From CAZOKZ01 sp964580585 (GTDB lineage Bacteria > Sumerlaeota > Sumerlaeia > SLMS01 > JAHLLQ01): 64,000 nucleotides of DNA. The stretch spans positions 124,001 through 188,000 of the forward strand of contig CAZOKZ010000001.1 in the NCBI GenBank assembly GCA_964580585.1, in the 5' to 3' direction. The notes below the pieces were generated by a model, which did not search any database, was not told where the DNA came from, and saw nothing but the letters and a program-made list of their open reading frames with translations. How positions within the stretch are numbered: position 1 is the first letter of the stretch; each line of letters starts with the position of its first letter. Both the position numbers and the translations under genes were made by a program. Below are positions 42,661-51,040 of this stretch, in pieces.

Positions 42661-43911
42661 ATGTTCGAAGACTCTCCTTTCTATCAGCAGTCCTTGCATC
42701 AATTGGAATCCGTTGCCGAATACATTGCCTGCTACCCGGGAACGTTCGAGCGTTTGCGCTTTCCGAAACGCAGCATTGTCGTAACGATCCCGGTCAAGAT
42801 GGACGACGGCAGCGTGAAGGTCTTCATGGGATATCGCGTCCAGCATTCACTGACCGCCGGACCGGGAAAAGGCGGATTACGCTATAGTCCAAATGTCGAT
42901 TTGGGTGAAGTCGCCGCGCTGGCCATGATGATGTCCTGGAAATGTTCGCTGACGAATCTTCCTTTTGGCGGTGCCAAGGGCGGAATCAATTGCGATCCCA
43001 CCACGTGTAGTTCGGGTGAACTGGAGCGCATCACACGGCGTTTCACCCAGGAAATGATCCCCTTTATCGGTCCGAATGTCGATGTGATGGCACCCGATAT
43101 GGGGACCAACGAGCAAGTCATGGCTTGGATTTACGACACGTACTCGTCCCATGCGGGACAAAGCACCCCGAACATCGTAACAGGGAAAAGCGCCTCCATG
43201 CATGGAACGCTCGGGCGTCGTGAAGCTACGGGACGCGGAGTGGTGTACTGTATCGAGGAAGCCGCCCGGATCGCGAAACTGAAATTACATACTGCAACGG
43301 CCATCATCCAGGGCTTCGGTAATGTTGGATCGGTCACCGCAGTAGAACTTGCCATGCGCCGATGCAAGGTACTCGCCATTGGCGATGTGACGGGGTACTA
43401 TTACAACGAAAATGGGATCGATCCATTGGACATGATCGCCTATCGCGATCAGCACCGCACCTTGACGGGTTATCCGAATGCGGAAATCATCACAAAAGAG
43501 GAGTTCTTTGCCTTGAAATGCGACATTCTGGTGCCCGCTGCCCTGGAGCGTCAAATCGACGAAAAGATGGCGCGCAAACTCGATTGCCGCATTTTAGCCG
43601 AAGCGGCAAACGGCCCGGTGACCACCGAAGCCGACGCCGTAATCGATGAATCCGATATCATGGTAATCCCGGATATCGTTTGCAACGCGGGCGGTGTCAT
43701 TGTTTCGTACTTCGAGTGGGTGCAGGATATCCAAATGTTTTTCTGGACCGCCCAGGAAGTGGACAGCCGTTTGCAGCAATTGATCCGTCGCGCATTTCTG
43801 AGTGTCCATCGAGAAGCAACCACACTCGGCGTCTCGATGCGAAAAGGCGCATTGATCCTGGGTATCAGCAACACTGCCTGTGAAAAAGCCATTCGCGGGC
43901 TCTATCCCTGA
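42661..43911 (+). CDS. gdhA: Glutamate dehydrogenase (Glu/Leu/Phe/Val dehydrogenase family)
   Basis: The 416-residue enzyme deaminates glutamate to 2-oxoglutarate or runs in reverse. The substrate domain holds GYRVQHSLTAGPGKGGLRY (residues 60-78) and a KCSLTNLPFGGAKGG stretch with the catalytic lysine region. The dinucleotide loop is IIQGFGNVGSVTA near residue 220. The C-terminal ILAEAANGPVTTEADAV and VCNAGGVIVSYFEWVQ motifs are standard. The size fits the hexameric bacterial/archaeal class. Cofactor preference cannot be read with confidence. It is followed 17 bases later by a conserved unknown gene, likely in one transcript with addB. Confidence 0.95.
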   Translation: MFEDSPFYQQSLHQLESVAEYIACYPGTFERLRFPKRSIVVTIPVKMDDGSVKVFMGYRVQHSLTAGPGKGGLRYSPNVDLGEVAALAMMMSWKCSLTNLPFGGAKGGINCDPTTCSSGELERITRRFTQEMIPFIGPNVDVMAPDMGTNEQVMAWIYDTYSSHAGQSTPNIVTGKSASMHGTLGRREATGRGVVYCIEEAARIAKLKLHTATAIIQGFGNVGSVTAVELAMRRCKVLAIGDVTGYYYNENGIDPLDMIAYRDQHRTLTGYPNAEIITKEEFFALKCDILVPAALERQIDEKMARKLDCRILAEAANGPVTTEADAVIDESDIMVIPDIVCNAGGVIVSYFEWVQDIQMFFWTAQEVDSRLQQLIRRAFLSVHREATTLGVSMRKGALILGISNTACEKAIRGLYP

Positions 43912-43928
43912 GTTGAGAGAGATTTCGT

Positions 43929-44435
43929 TTGATGACCACAATCGCCTTCGAAGCATTTACCGCACTTTCTGACGATGCAAAAATCCGACTGCTCCCGCTG
44001 GATGGGGAAATCGAAACTCGCCGCTTGGAACCGCTGATTGCCGTGTTGAAGGAGATGCTCGAGCAATGGCGTGAAAAAGGCGTCATTCGTGCAGGCGCAG
44101 CGGAATTAATCGAAGGCGGTAAGTTTATTCTTTTTGCCTACGACCCCACCTCGGGGGACGTCTCCGGCTGTACGAAGGACCAACTTTCAAGCACGCTGAT
44201 CGAGTTTGAAAAGCAACTCGACATTCGAATTCTTTCGGCACGTCGATTGGCCGCAAACATCAACGGAACGATCACGTTTCTTACTCCTCCAGAGTTCAAA
44301 ACCGCCCTGCGCGAAGGTCGTATTACGCAGGAAACCACCGTGTACGACCACTTGCTCGAACGCCTGGGCGATGTACGCGCAGGAAAATTCGCCACCCTCA
44401 TCGCCAACAGTTGGTATCAGCGCTTGATGCCTTGA
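43929..44435 (+). CDS. Conserved-looking hypothetical protein
   Basis: The 168-residue soluble protein starts MMTTIAFEAFTALSD and contains FILFAYDPTSGDVSGCTKDQL near residue 66, then a helical C-terminal half ending SWYQRLMP. No catalytic motif is obvious. A similar S-G-C-(S/T)-x-D phrase occurs in small unknown proteins of several phyla, sometimes mislabelled as ABC transporter ATPase; this is recall, not a search. It lies 17 bases after gdhA and 25 before addB on the same strand, so it is probably expressed with them. Confidence 0.65.
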   Translation: MMTTIAFEAFTALSDDAKIRLLPLDGEIETRRLEPLIAVLKEMLEQWREKGVIRAGAAELIEGGKFILFAYDPTSGDVSGCTKDQLSSTLIEFEKQLDIRILSARRLAANINGTITFLTPPEFKTALREGRITQETTVYDHLLERLGDVRAGKFATLIANSWYQRLMP

Positions 44436-44460
44436 AGCGGCGCCCGCGCGGGATTAGCCC

Positions 44461-47400
44461 ATGAGTTTGAAATTCGTCATTGGTCCAGCGGGCAGCGGAA
44501 AAACGACGTGGTGCCTGGAGCAAGCGCGACATCTGGTCGGTGAATCCTCTCGGGATTCGCCAGTGTTATTGCTCGTTCCCGAACAGGCATCCTTTCAAAC
44601 GGAAAAAGCGCTCCTTTCGGGCTCGTTTCGCGGCACCGTCCGTGCGCGGGTATTTTCATTTGCTCGGCTGGCATCGTGGATCTTTTCTCAAACGCCGGGT
44701 TCCGCGCTCCCTCGTCTCAGCGATGTTCACCGCCGTGTGCTCGTCACGTCCATTTTGACGAAGATGCGACGGACGGGCGAACCAGGTACATTTTCCCGCA
44801 TCCGAAGCATTGAAAAATGCGTCGCAGAAATTCTGCACGAAATGAAAGAATTCCGCGTCGGGCCCGGAGTTCTAGGCGATTGGGCAAAGCTGCTCTCGCA
44901 AACGGAACCGGTACTGGCGCAAAAACTCGAAGAGTTGGCGCATATTGCCAGCGAATTCGATCAACGCGTGCGCGACCGTTTTGAAGACCCGGAATTCACG
45001 ATCGCCGCATTGCGCGACAGTTTGAAATACGTCGATTCGATGCAGGGAGCGCATTTGATTATTGACGGATTCTACGGATTTACAGCCGTGGAATTAGAAG
45101 TTTTACGCGGATTGCTCTTTCGGTGTTCCTCTGCAACCGTTGCACTCACGATGACCCACGTACGTTACCGCGCATTACGCGAAACACGGCAACTTGATTT
45201 GATGTCGCGCACCTTGCCCACCGAAGAAACGCTCGTCCAACTATTGGCATTGGCAATCGAAGAAAACATACCCATTGGCGAACCGGTATTTCTGCCCGGC
45301 ACATCGCAAAAAACGCGTTTCAGTACTCCGTCCCTCGCACACCTTGAACGCCACTTCCAATCGCATCGCACAGAATCGAGTACCTCCGTCCCCGCTTCTG
45401 GAATTCGCCTGCAAGTTGCACATGACTACCGTGACGAAGTACGTCGCGCGGCAGAGCAATTGCTCGAATGGCACGAAACCAATGACTGGCCTTGGGGAGA
45501 AATGTGCATTCTGACACGCAATTTGGATCAGTACGCCAACTTGCTGACGGATCAATTACGCGCCTTCAACATTCCACATTTCATGGATCGCCATGAACCG
45601 TTGGAAACACATCCCATCATTCGCGGTGTGCTTTCCGCGTTGGAAACGGTTCTGGGGAATTGGCAATCCGATACCATCTTCGAATTCGCCAAATCCGGTC
45701 TCTATCCTTTTGACGCGGATCAGGTGGCGCTGCTCGAAGATTTCACGCTCGCTTACCCGCGCGAATCACGCGAGTGGCTTGCTTCGTCCCCATGGAGCGA
45801 ACCGCCCATGCGATCGCCATTCGAGGAAGAATCCGGTCGTTCCTTCTCCCGATACGAGATGCCCCTTATTGAATCCACACGGGCGACGATTGTCGCTCCG
45901 CTGAAAAATTTTTCCGCAGAAATCAAGGCCAGTAGCACCGAGGAAGGCATTGCACTCAAACCATTGATGCTGGTCATTTGCTCATTCATCCACCACGGAA
46001 TGTCTGAACCAAACGAAGCCGATCTGGTCATTTTGAAAGCAATGGGCGAATTATTCGATCATTTGATCGAGTCGGGCGGTGATGAAAAATTCACGCCGGA
46101 AACGGCGCTCGATTTATTGAGAGAAACGCTGGGTAAATTAAATCTCCCACGCATTCCCCCCATCATCAATCAAGTTTTGATCGGCCAGGCGGACCGCTCG
46201 CGCGTGGGGACGGTTAAAGGCACGGTGATTCTCGGCCTTGTCGAAGGTCAATTCCCCTCGCCGGGTTCAAACGCAACTTTGCTGACCGATCGCGACCGCG
46301 ATCAACTTTCCGACCTCGCCGGCGATGGAATGCACCTCCGTCCCTCCAGCCGGATTCTTTACCAGCGCGAAGCTTTCTTCGCATATATCGCCCTCACGCG
46401 CGCATCCCATGCGTTGTTATTATTGCGACCGCTGAACAGCCTCGAAGGCAACGCTCTCTCTCCGTCCCCCTACTGGTTGGAAATTGAACGGATGTTTCGC
46501 CAACCGTCCGAGAACAAAACGGAATCAGAATCGCCGTGGAGTCGTGCCGCGCGTCCGCGTGAACTGGCAGCCGTGTTTTGTCGCGATGTGTTGGATTCCC
46601 AGCAGCGTTTTTACACCGCCCCGCTTCATGATTGCTCGGCTATGTTACGTGGATGGAATGAAAAGGCGCGCGACGAGTTTCACGCGATTTTCGATTCGGC
46701 GTCGCAACGCAATCAAGCACGCATTGCCCCGCAGTTGGTGCACGAAATGTTTGGTGATCAATTCCGGACGAGCGTTTCCGGTCTCGAAAGCTTTTCCAAC
46801 TGCCCGTTTCAGTTTTTTATGCGCACCTTGGTTGCCCCTCATGTGGCACCCAATCCCAAGTTACAGGCGTCCGACGTAGGAAATCTCGCTCACGCGGCGT
46901 TAAAGGAACTAACCGACCGCCTGATCCGCGAAGAACGTTCTTTTGGCGATTTACCAGACGACGAAATTCCCTCGACTGTTTCAGAAGCTTTCACCGCCCC
47001 TCTCGAACGTCTCGGAAAAACGGGAATTTTGAACCGGCATAGTGCACGCATAACCGTTGAATTGCTCCAGAGACAAGTCACCGACCTGGTTCAGTGTTTG
47101 GCCGACGAGGGACGGAGCCTCAACCTCCGTCCCCGCATGGCTGAAGCCAGTTTTGGTCGGCGCATTGGCTTGCGAGGAATTGAATTCGACGCAACGACCC
47201 GACTTGGTCATGTCATTCATGTGCGGCTGCGCGGTCAGATTGACCGGATCGATCTTGCGGTCGATTCGGAAGGTAAAACATGGGCGATTGTGATGGATTT
47301 CAAATTAAGCGATCGCACGCTGAAGTGGGCCGAAGCAGCCGATGGCAAAAGTCTTCAATTACCCGTTTATCTGCTGGTGATCGAAGCCAACGCCGCGGAT

Positions 47401-47838
47401 ATTTGCGAAGCTCCGTTGTGCATTGCCGGAGCATTTTACGCGTCGATTTTCGCACGCATCGACAAACCGCGCCTCTTTCGCGGTGTCTCGTCAGCCAGCG
47501 CATGGGATGCACTGCTTTCCACACCGGGCGAACGGGGACGGAGCTTCTTTTCCCGCAGCCCATCGCCAAACGAACGCACCGCCACCCAAGGCGATGTCAT
47601 TGCCGATCGCCAGTTCGATGCCCTGATCGCGGAAACACGCAAAACGATCGAACGCCAAGCGTTGGAAATTTTTGAAGGCCATGTCGATGTGAAACCTGCT
47701 CAAGTGGGAAAATCCACCCCGTGTGGATATTGCGATTTCCGTAGCGCTTGCCGTTTAGACTACACCATGAACAGCCGCCGCATTGTACGGATGCTTGCAC
47801 GCGCGCAGGCCATTGATTCCTGGCTTGGTCCTCCATAA
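44461..47838 (+). CDS. addB: AddB-type ATP-dependent helicase/nuclease subunit
   Basis: The 1125-residue protein matches AddB, which with AddA resects double-strand breaks. Walker A is GPAGSGKTT at residues 8-16. The middle is helicase-like (TRASHALLLLRPL). The C-terminal PD-(D/E)XK nuclease is framed by the iron-sulfur cysteines: SGLESFSNCPFQFF near residue 778 and PCGYCDFRSACRLD near 1087. The nuclease core DFKLSDRTLKW is near 946. AddA normally follows in an operon but here a convergent pseudopilin gene does, so AddA must be elsewhere or absent. Seven copies of CTCCGTCCC/GGGACGGAG lie in this gene in different reading frames, mostly in linker-like protein regions. Confidence 0.88.
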   Translation: MSLKFVIGPAGSGKTTWCLEQARHLVGESSRDSPVLLLVPEQASFQTEKALLSGSFRGTVRARVFSFARLASWIFSQTPGSALPRLSDVHRRVLVTSILTKMRRTGEPGTFSRIRSIEKCVAEILHEMKEFRVGPGVLGDWAKLLSQTEPVLAQKLEELAHIASEFDQRVRDRFEDPEFTIAALRDSLKYVDSMQGAHLIIDGFYGFTAVELEVLRGLLFRCSSATVALTMTHVRYRALRETRQLDLMSRTLPTEETLVQLLALAIEENIPIGEPVFLPGTSQKTRFSTPSLAHLERHFQSHRTESSTSVPASGIRLQVAHDYRDEVRRAAEQLLEWHETNDWPWGEMCILTRNLDQYANLLTDQLRAFNIPHFMDRHEPLETHPIIRGVLSALETVLGNWQSDTIFEFAKSGLYPFDADQVALLEDFTLAYPRESREWLASSPWSEPPMRSPFEEESGRSFSRYEMPLIESTRATIVAPLKNFSAEIKASSTEEGIALKPLMLVICSFIHHGMSEPNEADLVILKAMGELFDHLIESGGDEKFTPETALDLLRETLGKLNLPRIPPIINQVLIGQADRSRVGTVKGTVILGLVEGQFPSPGSNATLLTDRDRDQLSDLAGDGMHLRPSSRILYQREAFFAYIALTRASHALLLLRPLNSLEGNALSPSPYWLEIERMFRQPSENKTESESPWSRAARPRELAAVFCRDVLDSQQRFYTAPLHDCSAMLRGWNEKARDEFHAIFDSASQRNQARIAPQLVHEMFGDQFRTSVSGLESFSNCPFQFFMRTLVAPHVAPNPKLQASDVGNLAHAALKELTDRLIREERSFGDLPDDEIPSTVSEAFTAPLERLGKTGILNRHSARITVELLQRQVTDLVQCLADEGRSLNLRPRMAEASFGRRIGLRGIEFDATTRLGHVIHVRLRGQIDRIDLAVDSEGKTWAIVMDFKLSDRTLKWAEAADGKSLQLPVYLLVIEANAADICEAPLCIAGAFYASIFARIDKPRLFRGVSSASAWDALLSTPGERGRSFFSRSPSPNERTATQGDVIADRQFDALIAETRKTIERQALEIFEGHVDVKPAQVGKSTPCGYCDFRSACRLDYTMNSRRIVRMLARAQAIDSWLGPP
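47109..47133. repeat. Inverted pair of the dispersed nonamer inside addB
   Basis: GGGACGGAG (47109-47117) and CTCCGTCCC (47125-47133) form a perfect nine-base inverted repeat with a seven-base spacer. Single copies of the same word occur at 357, 10894, 18240, 18668, 45326, 45384, 46336, 46460, 47535, 56506 and 56536. The pair is inside coding DNA, where it reads EGRSLNLRP. Confidence 0.9.
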
Positions 47839-47871
47839 AAAGCGGGGGGCTTCTTCACCAGAAGAAGCCCC
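47836..47871 (-). terminator. Rho-independent terminator of the pseudopilin gene
   Basis: On the minus strand GGGGCTTCTTC pairs with GAAGAAGCCCC around TGGT. The stem is followed by several G-C pairs and a T-run (plus-strand AAAAA, 47837-47841). It lies about 30 bases after the pseudopilin stop and touches the addB end, so it may also stop addB transcripts, though no T-run follows on that side. Confidence 0.85.
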
Positions 47872-47900
47872 GCCGCCACTCTCGAACATTCTCTCTCTGC

Positions 47901-48557
47901 TCAGGGAGCAAACCACACAACGTCGCCTTTACTAACCGTTCCGTTGGTGGGATCGTACTGTCGCATACTGCCCATGCCCATCATCGGCATCGTCATGATC
48001 TCGTAGATCGGCATGTTGCCTTCCATTCCCAATTCATGCGCCATCGTTCCCATCTCATAATCTGGACCCGTCGAAACCAACACCCAACGCGGCACAAGAA
48101 CCCGGTTGGCGTTCATCATTCCGAACCCCTCAACTTGGGCGCGATATTCCCGGCGATTGTCATCGTCAGGGGTATTCGTGGAATTGAAATACATAAAGGA
48201 ATGTCGATGATCGTGCATGATTTTTGGCTTAAAAATATCCAAAGGCACACCGCTCATATAGGCAACCGGGGTACTCAGGTTATAGGGTACGAAAGGCATC
48301 TTGCCCATGGACATGTGCATGACATTGGCCACGCCTTCGACGTTATACAAATTCGCCGGATAGGCGTTCTGATCCACATAATACGCTTCGAGTCCTGTGC
48401 TGACAGCACGCATGTCGGCGCGTACGCGTGAAATTTTTGAACGCGTCTGGGCTTCTAAAAAGTTCGGCAACGCAATGGCTGCCAAAATGGCAATAATTGC
48501 CACAACAATCAATAGTTCAATCAACGTAAATGCCCGCATGGGGGCGCGCAAAGCATT
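47901..48557 (-). CDS. Type II secretion/type IV pilin-like pseudopilin, methionine-rich
   Basis: I use the ATG at 48557 (MNALRAPMRAFTLIELLIVV); the frame opens at 48572. The prepilin signal is short and cut before FTLIEL, with alanine instead of the usual glycine at -1. One hydrophobic helix follows, then a globular domain of about 180 residues. The C-terminal half is very rich in methionine and histidine (VMHMSMGKMPF, KIMHDHRHSFMYF, EIMTMPMMGMGSM), a pattern that could bind copper. GspG-like pseudopilins assemble the secretion pseudopilus; similar single genes are common in Lentisphaerae and Planctomycetes-type genomes. No other secretion genes are near. A terminator follows at 47836-47871. 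Confidence 0.85.
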   Translation of the reverse strand, partial: NALRAPMRAFTLIELLIVVAIIAILAAIALPNFLEAQTRSKISRVRADMRAVSTGLEAYYVDQNAYPANLYNVEGVANVMHMSMGKMPFVPYNLSTPVAYMSGVPLDIFKPKIMHDHRHSFMYFNSTNTPDDDNRREYRAQVEGFGMMNANRVLVPRWVLVSTGPDYEMGTMAHELGMEGNMPIYEIMTMPMMGMGSMRQYDPTNGTVSKGDVVWFAP

Positions 48558-48677
48558 CATTAATGCCTCCATCTCTCAGATAAGGGAATCAGGTGATCGG
48601 GGAAATTGGCGTCATGCTGGGGGCACGACCGTTTCCTCGACGAATCCAAATGGGTCTATCGCGATGTCGGAAATGTT

Positions 48678-49175
48678 TCAGGCGACCGACCGGGGAGGCG
48701 GAGCGGGAATATCCGCAATATAAGAGGAAGGAATAGCAATGTTGGAAGGTAGTTTAAGGGCAACGTGATCCTTTTGTTGAATCGCGACCATCGGTGAGGA
48801 CTGAGGCAAAAATCGAAAAAACACCGACGCCGGAAACACCGGAAACCATGTTCCGTTCGGATGACATTTGTCGCCTCGAATCAATATAATACCATCAAGG
48901 TGGGCAGGAACTTTCACGGTTTTCGGCGCGTCGCAACAGCAGGCCGCCCCCATGGGACATACCGGCCCGCAACAGGTGCATGAGCACGCAACGGTAACAT
49001 CCGATACTTCCGAGTCCGCTTCATGTTCCCGGGATTGAAACTGGAGAACGGGGCCTTGATGGAGGAAAAGAAACTCAACTCCCCCGTTTAGAAAAATCAC
49101 CAGGAGAAAAAAAATTGCCGCAATCCGCCGCAAGGGCATCCAGAAAGAAAAGCGTTTGAAAAACTGAATGCCCAT
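48678..49175 (-). CDS. Membrane-anchored cysteine-rich small protein
   Basis: The 165-residue product has one hydrophobic helix near residues 16-37 (IAAIFFLLVIFLNGGVEFLF), either signal or anchor. After it comes a dense cysteine cluster (VACSCTCCGPVCPMGAACCC, about residues 62-82), likely metal-binding and exported. The rest ends PAPPPRSVA. Similar short anchored Cys-rich proteins occur in several phyla without known function. It stands between the Met-rich pseudopilin and the DinB-like gene on the same strand, with a 120-base gap before the pilin start. Confidence 0.55.
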   Translation of the reverse strand: MGIQFFKRFSFWMPLRRIAAIFFLLVIFLNGGVEFLFLHQGPVLQFQSREHEADSEVSDVTVACSCTCCGPVCPMGAACCCDAPKTVKVPAHLDGIILIRGDKCHPNGTWFPVFPASVFFRFLPQSSPMVAIQQKDHVALKLPSNIAIPSSYIADIPAPPPRSVA

Positions 49176-49199
49176 GCGGGGAAGTGAAACCTCGAACGA

Positions 49200-49700
49200 T
49201 TAGCAGTTTTCTTCAATGTACGGCATAGAAGGAACCAACCCCTGCAACCGAGCGTAAACGGCCAGTGCGCCACGATGATGAGCCGTGTGATCCGTGATCG
49301 CCGAAAAAATGGCCATCTTCGGTGCGCCGCCCATGATTTGATCGTTGGCAATTGGTTGCATCAACTCTTCCATCGACTTCGTGGCAACGATTTCCTCGGC
49401 GCGATCAAATGCTCGCTTGATCCATGCCAACGCATCTTCCAGCGACGTCACTTCCCGGACGCTTTTCTCTGCCTTTTCAAAATCCATCTCGAAGCCGTTT
49501 TCATGCAGAAAAGCCGGTTCAATGAACCAATCCACGCATTGGGCGACATGCGCTACTTGGTGGGCGACGGTGAACATTCCTTCTTTTGGGGCGAATCCCG
49601 AATGCTCTTCCTTGAAACAATCGATTCCGCGAAGGAAAAATTTACGGGCGTTTTGCAACTGGATAATGGCTGGGTTCATGTTGTCACACGACATCATCAT
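49200..49700 (-). CDS. DinB-family four-helix protein
   Basis: The 166-residue protein has the DinB/YfiT fold signature: a first histidine region MFTVAHQVAHVAQCVDWF (near residues 42-59) and the second pair DHTAHHRGALAVYARLQG near 137-154, giving the three-histidine metal site. Such proteins include metal-dependent thiol transferases, but most are uncharacterised. The start holds several methionines; the ATG at 49700 gives MMMSCDN. The next gene is the Cys-rich anchored protein 24 bases downstream, so these two may be one transcript. Confidence 0.85.
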   Translation of the reverse strand: MMMSCDNMNPAIIQLQNARKFFLRGIDCFKEEHSGFAPKEGMFTVAHQVAHVAQCVDWFIEPAFLHENGFEMDFEKAEKSVREVTSLEDALAWIKRAFDRAEEIVATKSMEELMQPIANDQIMGGAPKMAIFSAITDHTAHHRGALAVYARLQGLVPSMPYIEENC

Positions 49701-49799
49701 ACCTCTTTAGTTGGATTGAATGAAAACGATAGAAGCGTTCTCACCCAACCCAACCGCAAAAGGCAAACAAAAAGCGAACTGCGTTTCGTTTAATTTTCG

Positions 49800-50678
49800 C
49801 TAATCGACAATTTTGTTCAGAGGATACTCAATGATACCGACCGCGCCTGCTTTTTTCAACGCGGGGATCAACTGGCGAACGACTTTTTCTTCCAGGATTG
49901 TTTCCACAGCAACCCAGTCGGGATCGTTGAGTGGGCTGACTGTCGGGCTGGTAATGGAGGGAAGCAGTGACGAAATTTCGTCTAATTTTGTTTTCGGTGC
50001 GTTTAGTTTAATACCGACGCGGCTTTCAGCGGCGATAGCAGCGTTCAGCAACAACGAAATCGCCTCGATCTTTTCGCGTTTCCACGGATCGTTCCAGGCT
50101 TCTTTGTTCGCCACGAACACTGTCCACGATTCCATGATCGTATCGACAACGCGCAGGTTGTTAGCCTTGAGCGACGAACCCGTTTCGGTCACCTCGACGA
50201 TCGCGTCCACCAATTCAGGGACCTTGATTTCCGTCGCGCCCCAACTGAATTCCACATCGGCTTCGACACCGTTTTTCTTCAGATAATCGTTGGTCAAATT
50301 CACCGCTTCGGTTGCGATACGTTTTCCCTGCAAATCCTTAACCGATTGGATCGACGAGGACTGATGCACGGCCAGCACCCAACGTACGGGGCGACGAGAA
50401 ACCTTGGAATAAACCAGGTCGCAAACGCGCTGAACGTCGGCGCGGTTATCGTGCACCCAATCGAGACCTGTCAGGCCGCAATCGAAGACGCCATCTTCGA
50501 CGTAACCCGCCATTTCCTGGGCGCGAATCAAGCGCGCCTCGATTTCCGAATCGTCGCATACGGCGCGGTAATCGCGCGCGCCTACGCTGAAACTGAAACC
50601 CGCCTTGCGAAATAATTCCAAGGTGGCTTGTTGAAGGCTTCCTTTGGGAAGTCCAAGCTGAAGGATTTTGTCAGACAT
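49800..50678 (-). CDS. hisG: ATP phosphoribosyltransferase (long form)
   Basis: HisG makes phosphoribosyl-ATP, the first step of histidine synthesis. I use the ATG at 50678 (MSDKILQLGLPKGSLQQATL), which has GAGGG seven bases upstream; the longer frame at 50780 runs into the leader hairpin. The 292-residue length and the C-terminal ACT-like domain (from about residue 215, VSPLNDPDWVAVETILEEKV) identify the long, histidine-inhibited form that needs no HisZ. The PRPP loop region reads EVTETGSSLKANNLRVVD near 165. The leader has a strong hairpin at 50740-50781. Confidence 0.95.
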   Translation of the reverse strand: MSDKILQLGLPKGSLQQATLELFRKAGFSFSVGARDYRAVCDDSEIEARLIRAQEMAGYVEDGVFDCGLTGLDWVHDNRADVQRVCDLVYSKVSRRPVRWVLAVHQSSSIQSVKDLQGKRIATEAVNLTNDYLKKNGVEADVEFSWGATEIKVPELVDAIVEVTETGSSLKANNLRVVDTIMESWTVFVANKEAWNDPWKREKIEAISLLLNAAIAAESRVGIKLNAPKTKLDEISSLLPSITSPTVSPLNDPDWVAVETILEEKVVRQLIPALKKAGAVGIIEYPLNKIVD

Positions 50679-50739
50679 TATGCCCTCTAAACCTTTGCGA
50701 AATTTAAGGATTTCTGGGTGAAAAGGAAAACGGGGGGCC

Positions 50740-50781
50740 GGTACCCGCGAAATCTTCTGCGGCAGACAATTCGCGGGCACC
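50740..50781 (-). promoter_or_regulatory. Long hairpin in the hisG leader
   Basis: On the minus strand GGTGCCCGCGAA (50781-50770) can pair with TTCGCGGGTACC (50751-50740), 11 of 12 bases, around an 18-base loop. GGCCCCCCGTTTTCCTTTT follows. It could be a terminator of the upstream adaptor transcript or an attenuator of hisG. I saw no leader peptide rich in histidine codons. Confidence 0.45.
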
Positions 50782-51002
50782 CAAACCGGGCAACCCTTTT
50801 GTTTATTTCAGGCTGAAAAGTCCACTTTTTGTCTCCATCCGAGAAAGGGAATTACTGTTTTTCTCCTTCGGAGAAGCCCGCCCTGAACTGAATCAATCAT
50901 AAAACAAATGGAATCAGGTCTCTTGCCTCGAATGTTTCGCCCTGCCCGTTGGCCCGAAACTTTCATTCTTTCACAATACCCCTAACCCCAAACCCTCTCC
51001 CC

Positions 51003-51032
51003 CATTGCGGTGTCCATCCGGATACCGCAATG
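51003..51032 (-). terminator. Hairpin directly after the efflux adaptor gene
   Basis: CATTGCGGT and ACCGCAATG form a perfect nine-base stem with a 12-base loop, nine bases beyond the adaptor stop. No T-run follows on the minus strand, so it may act as an mRNA 3' stabiliser or a weak terminator. Confidence 0.5.
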
Positions 51033-51040
51033 GTGCTTAT

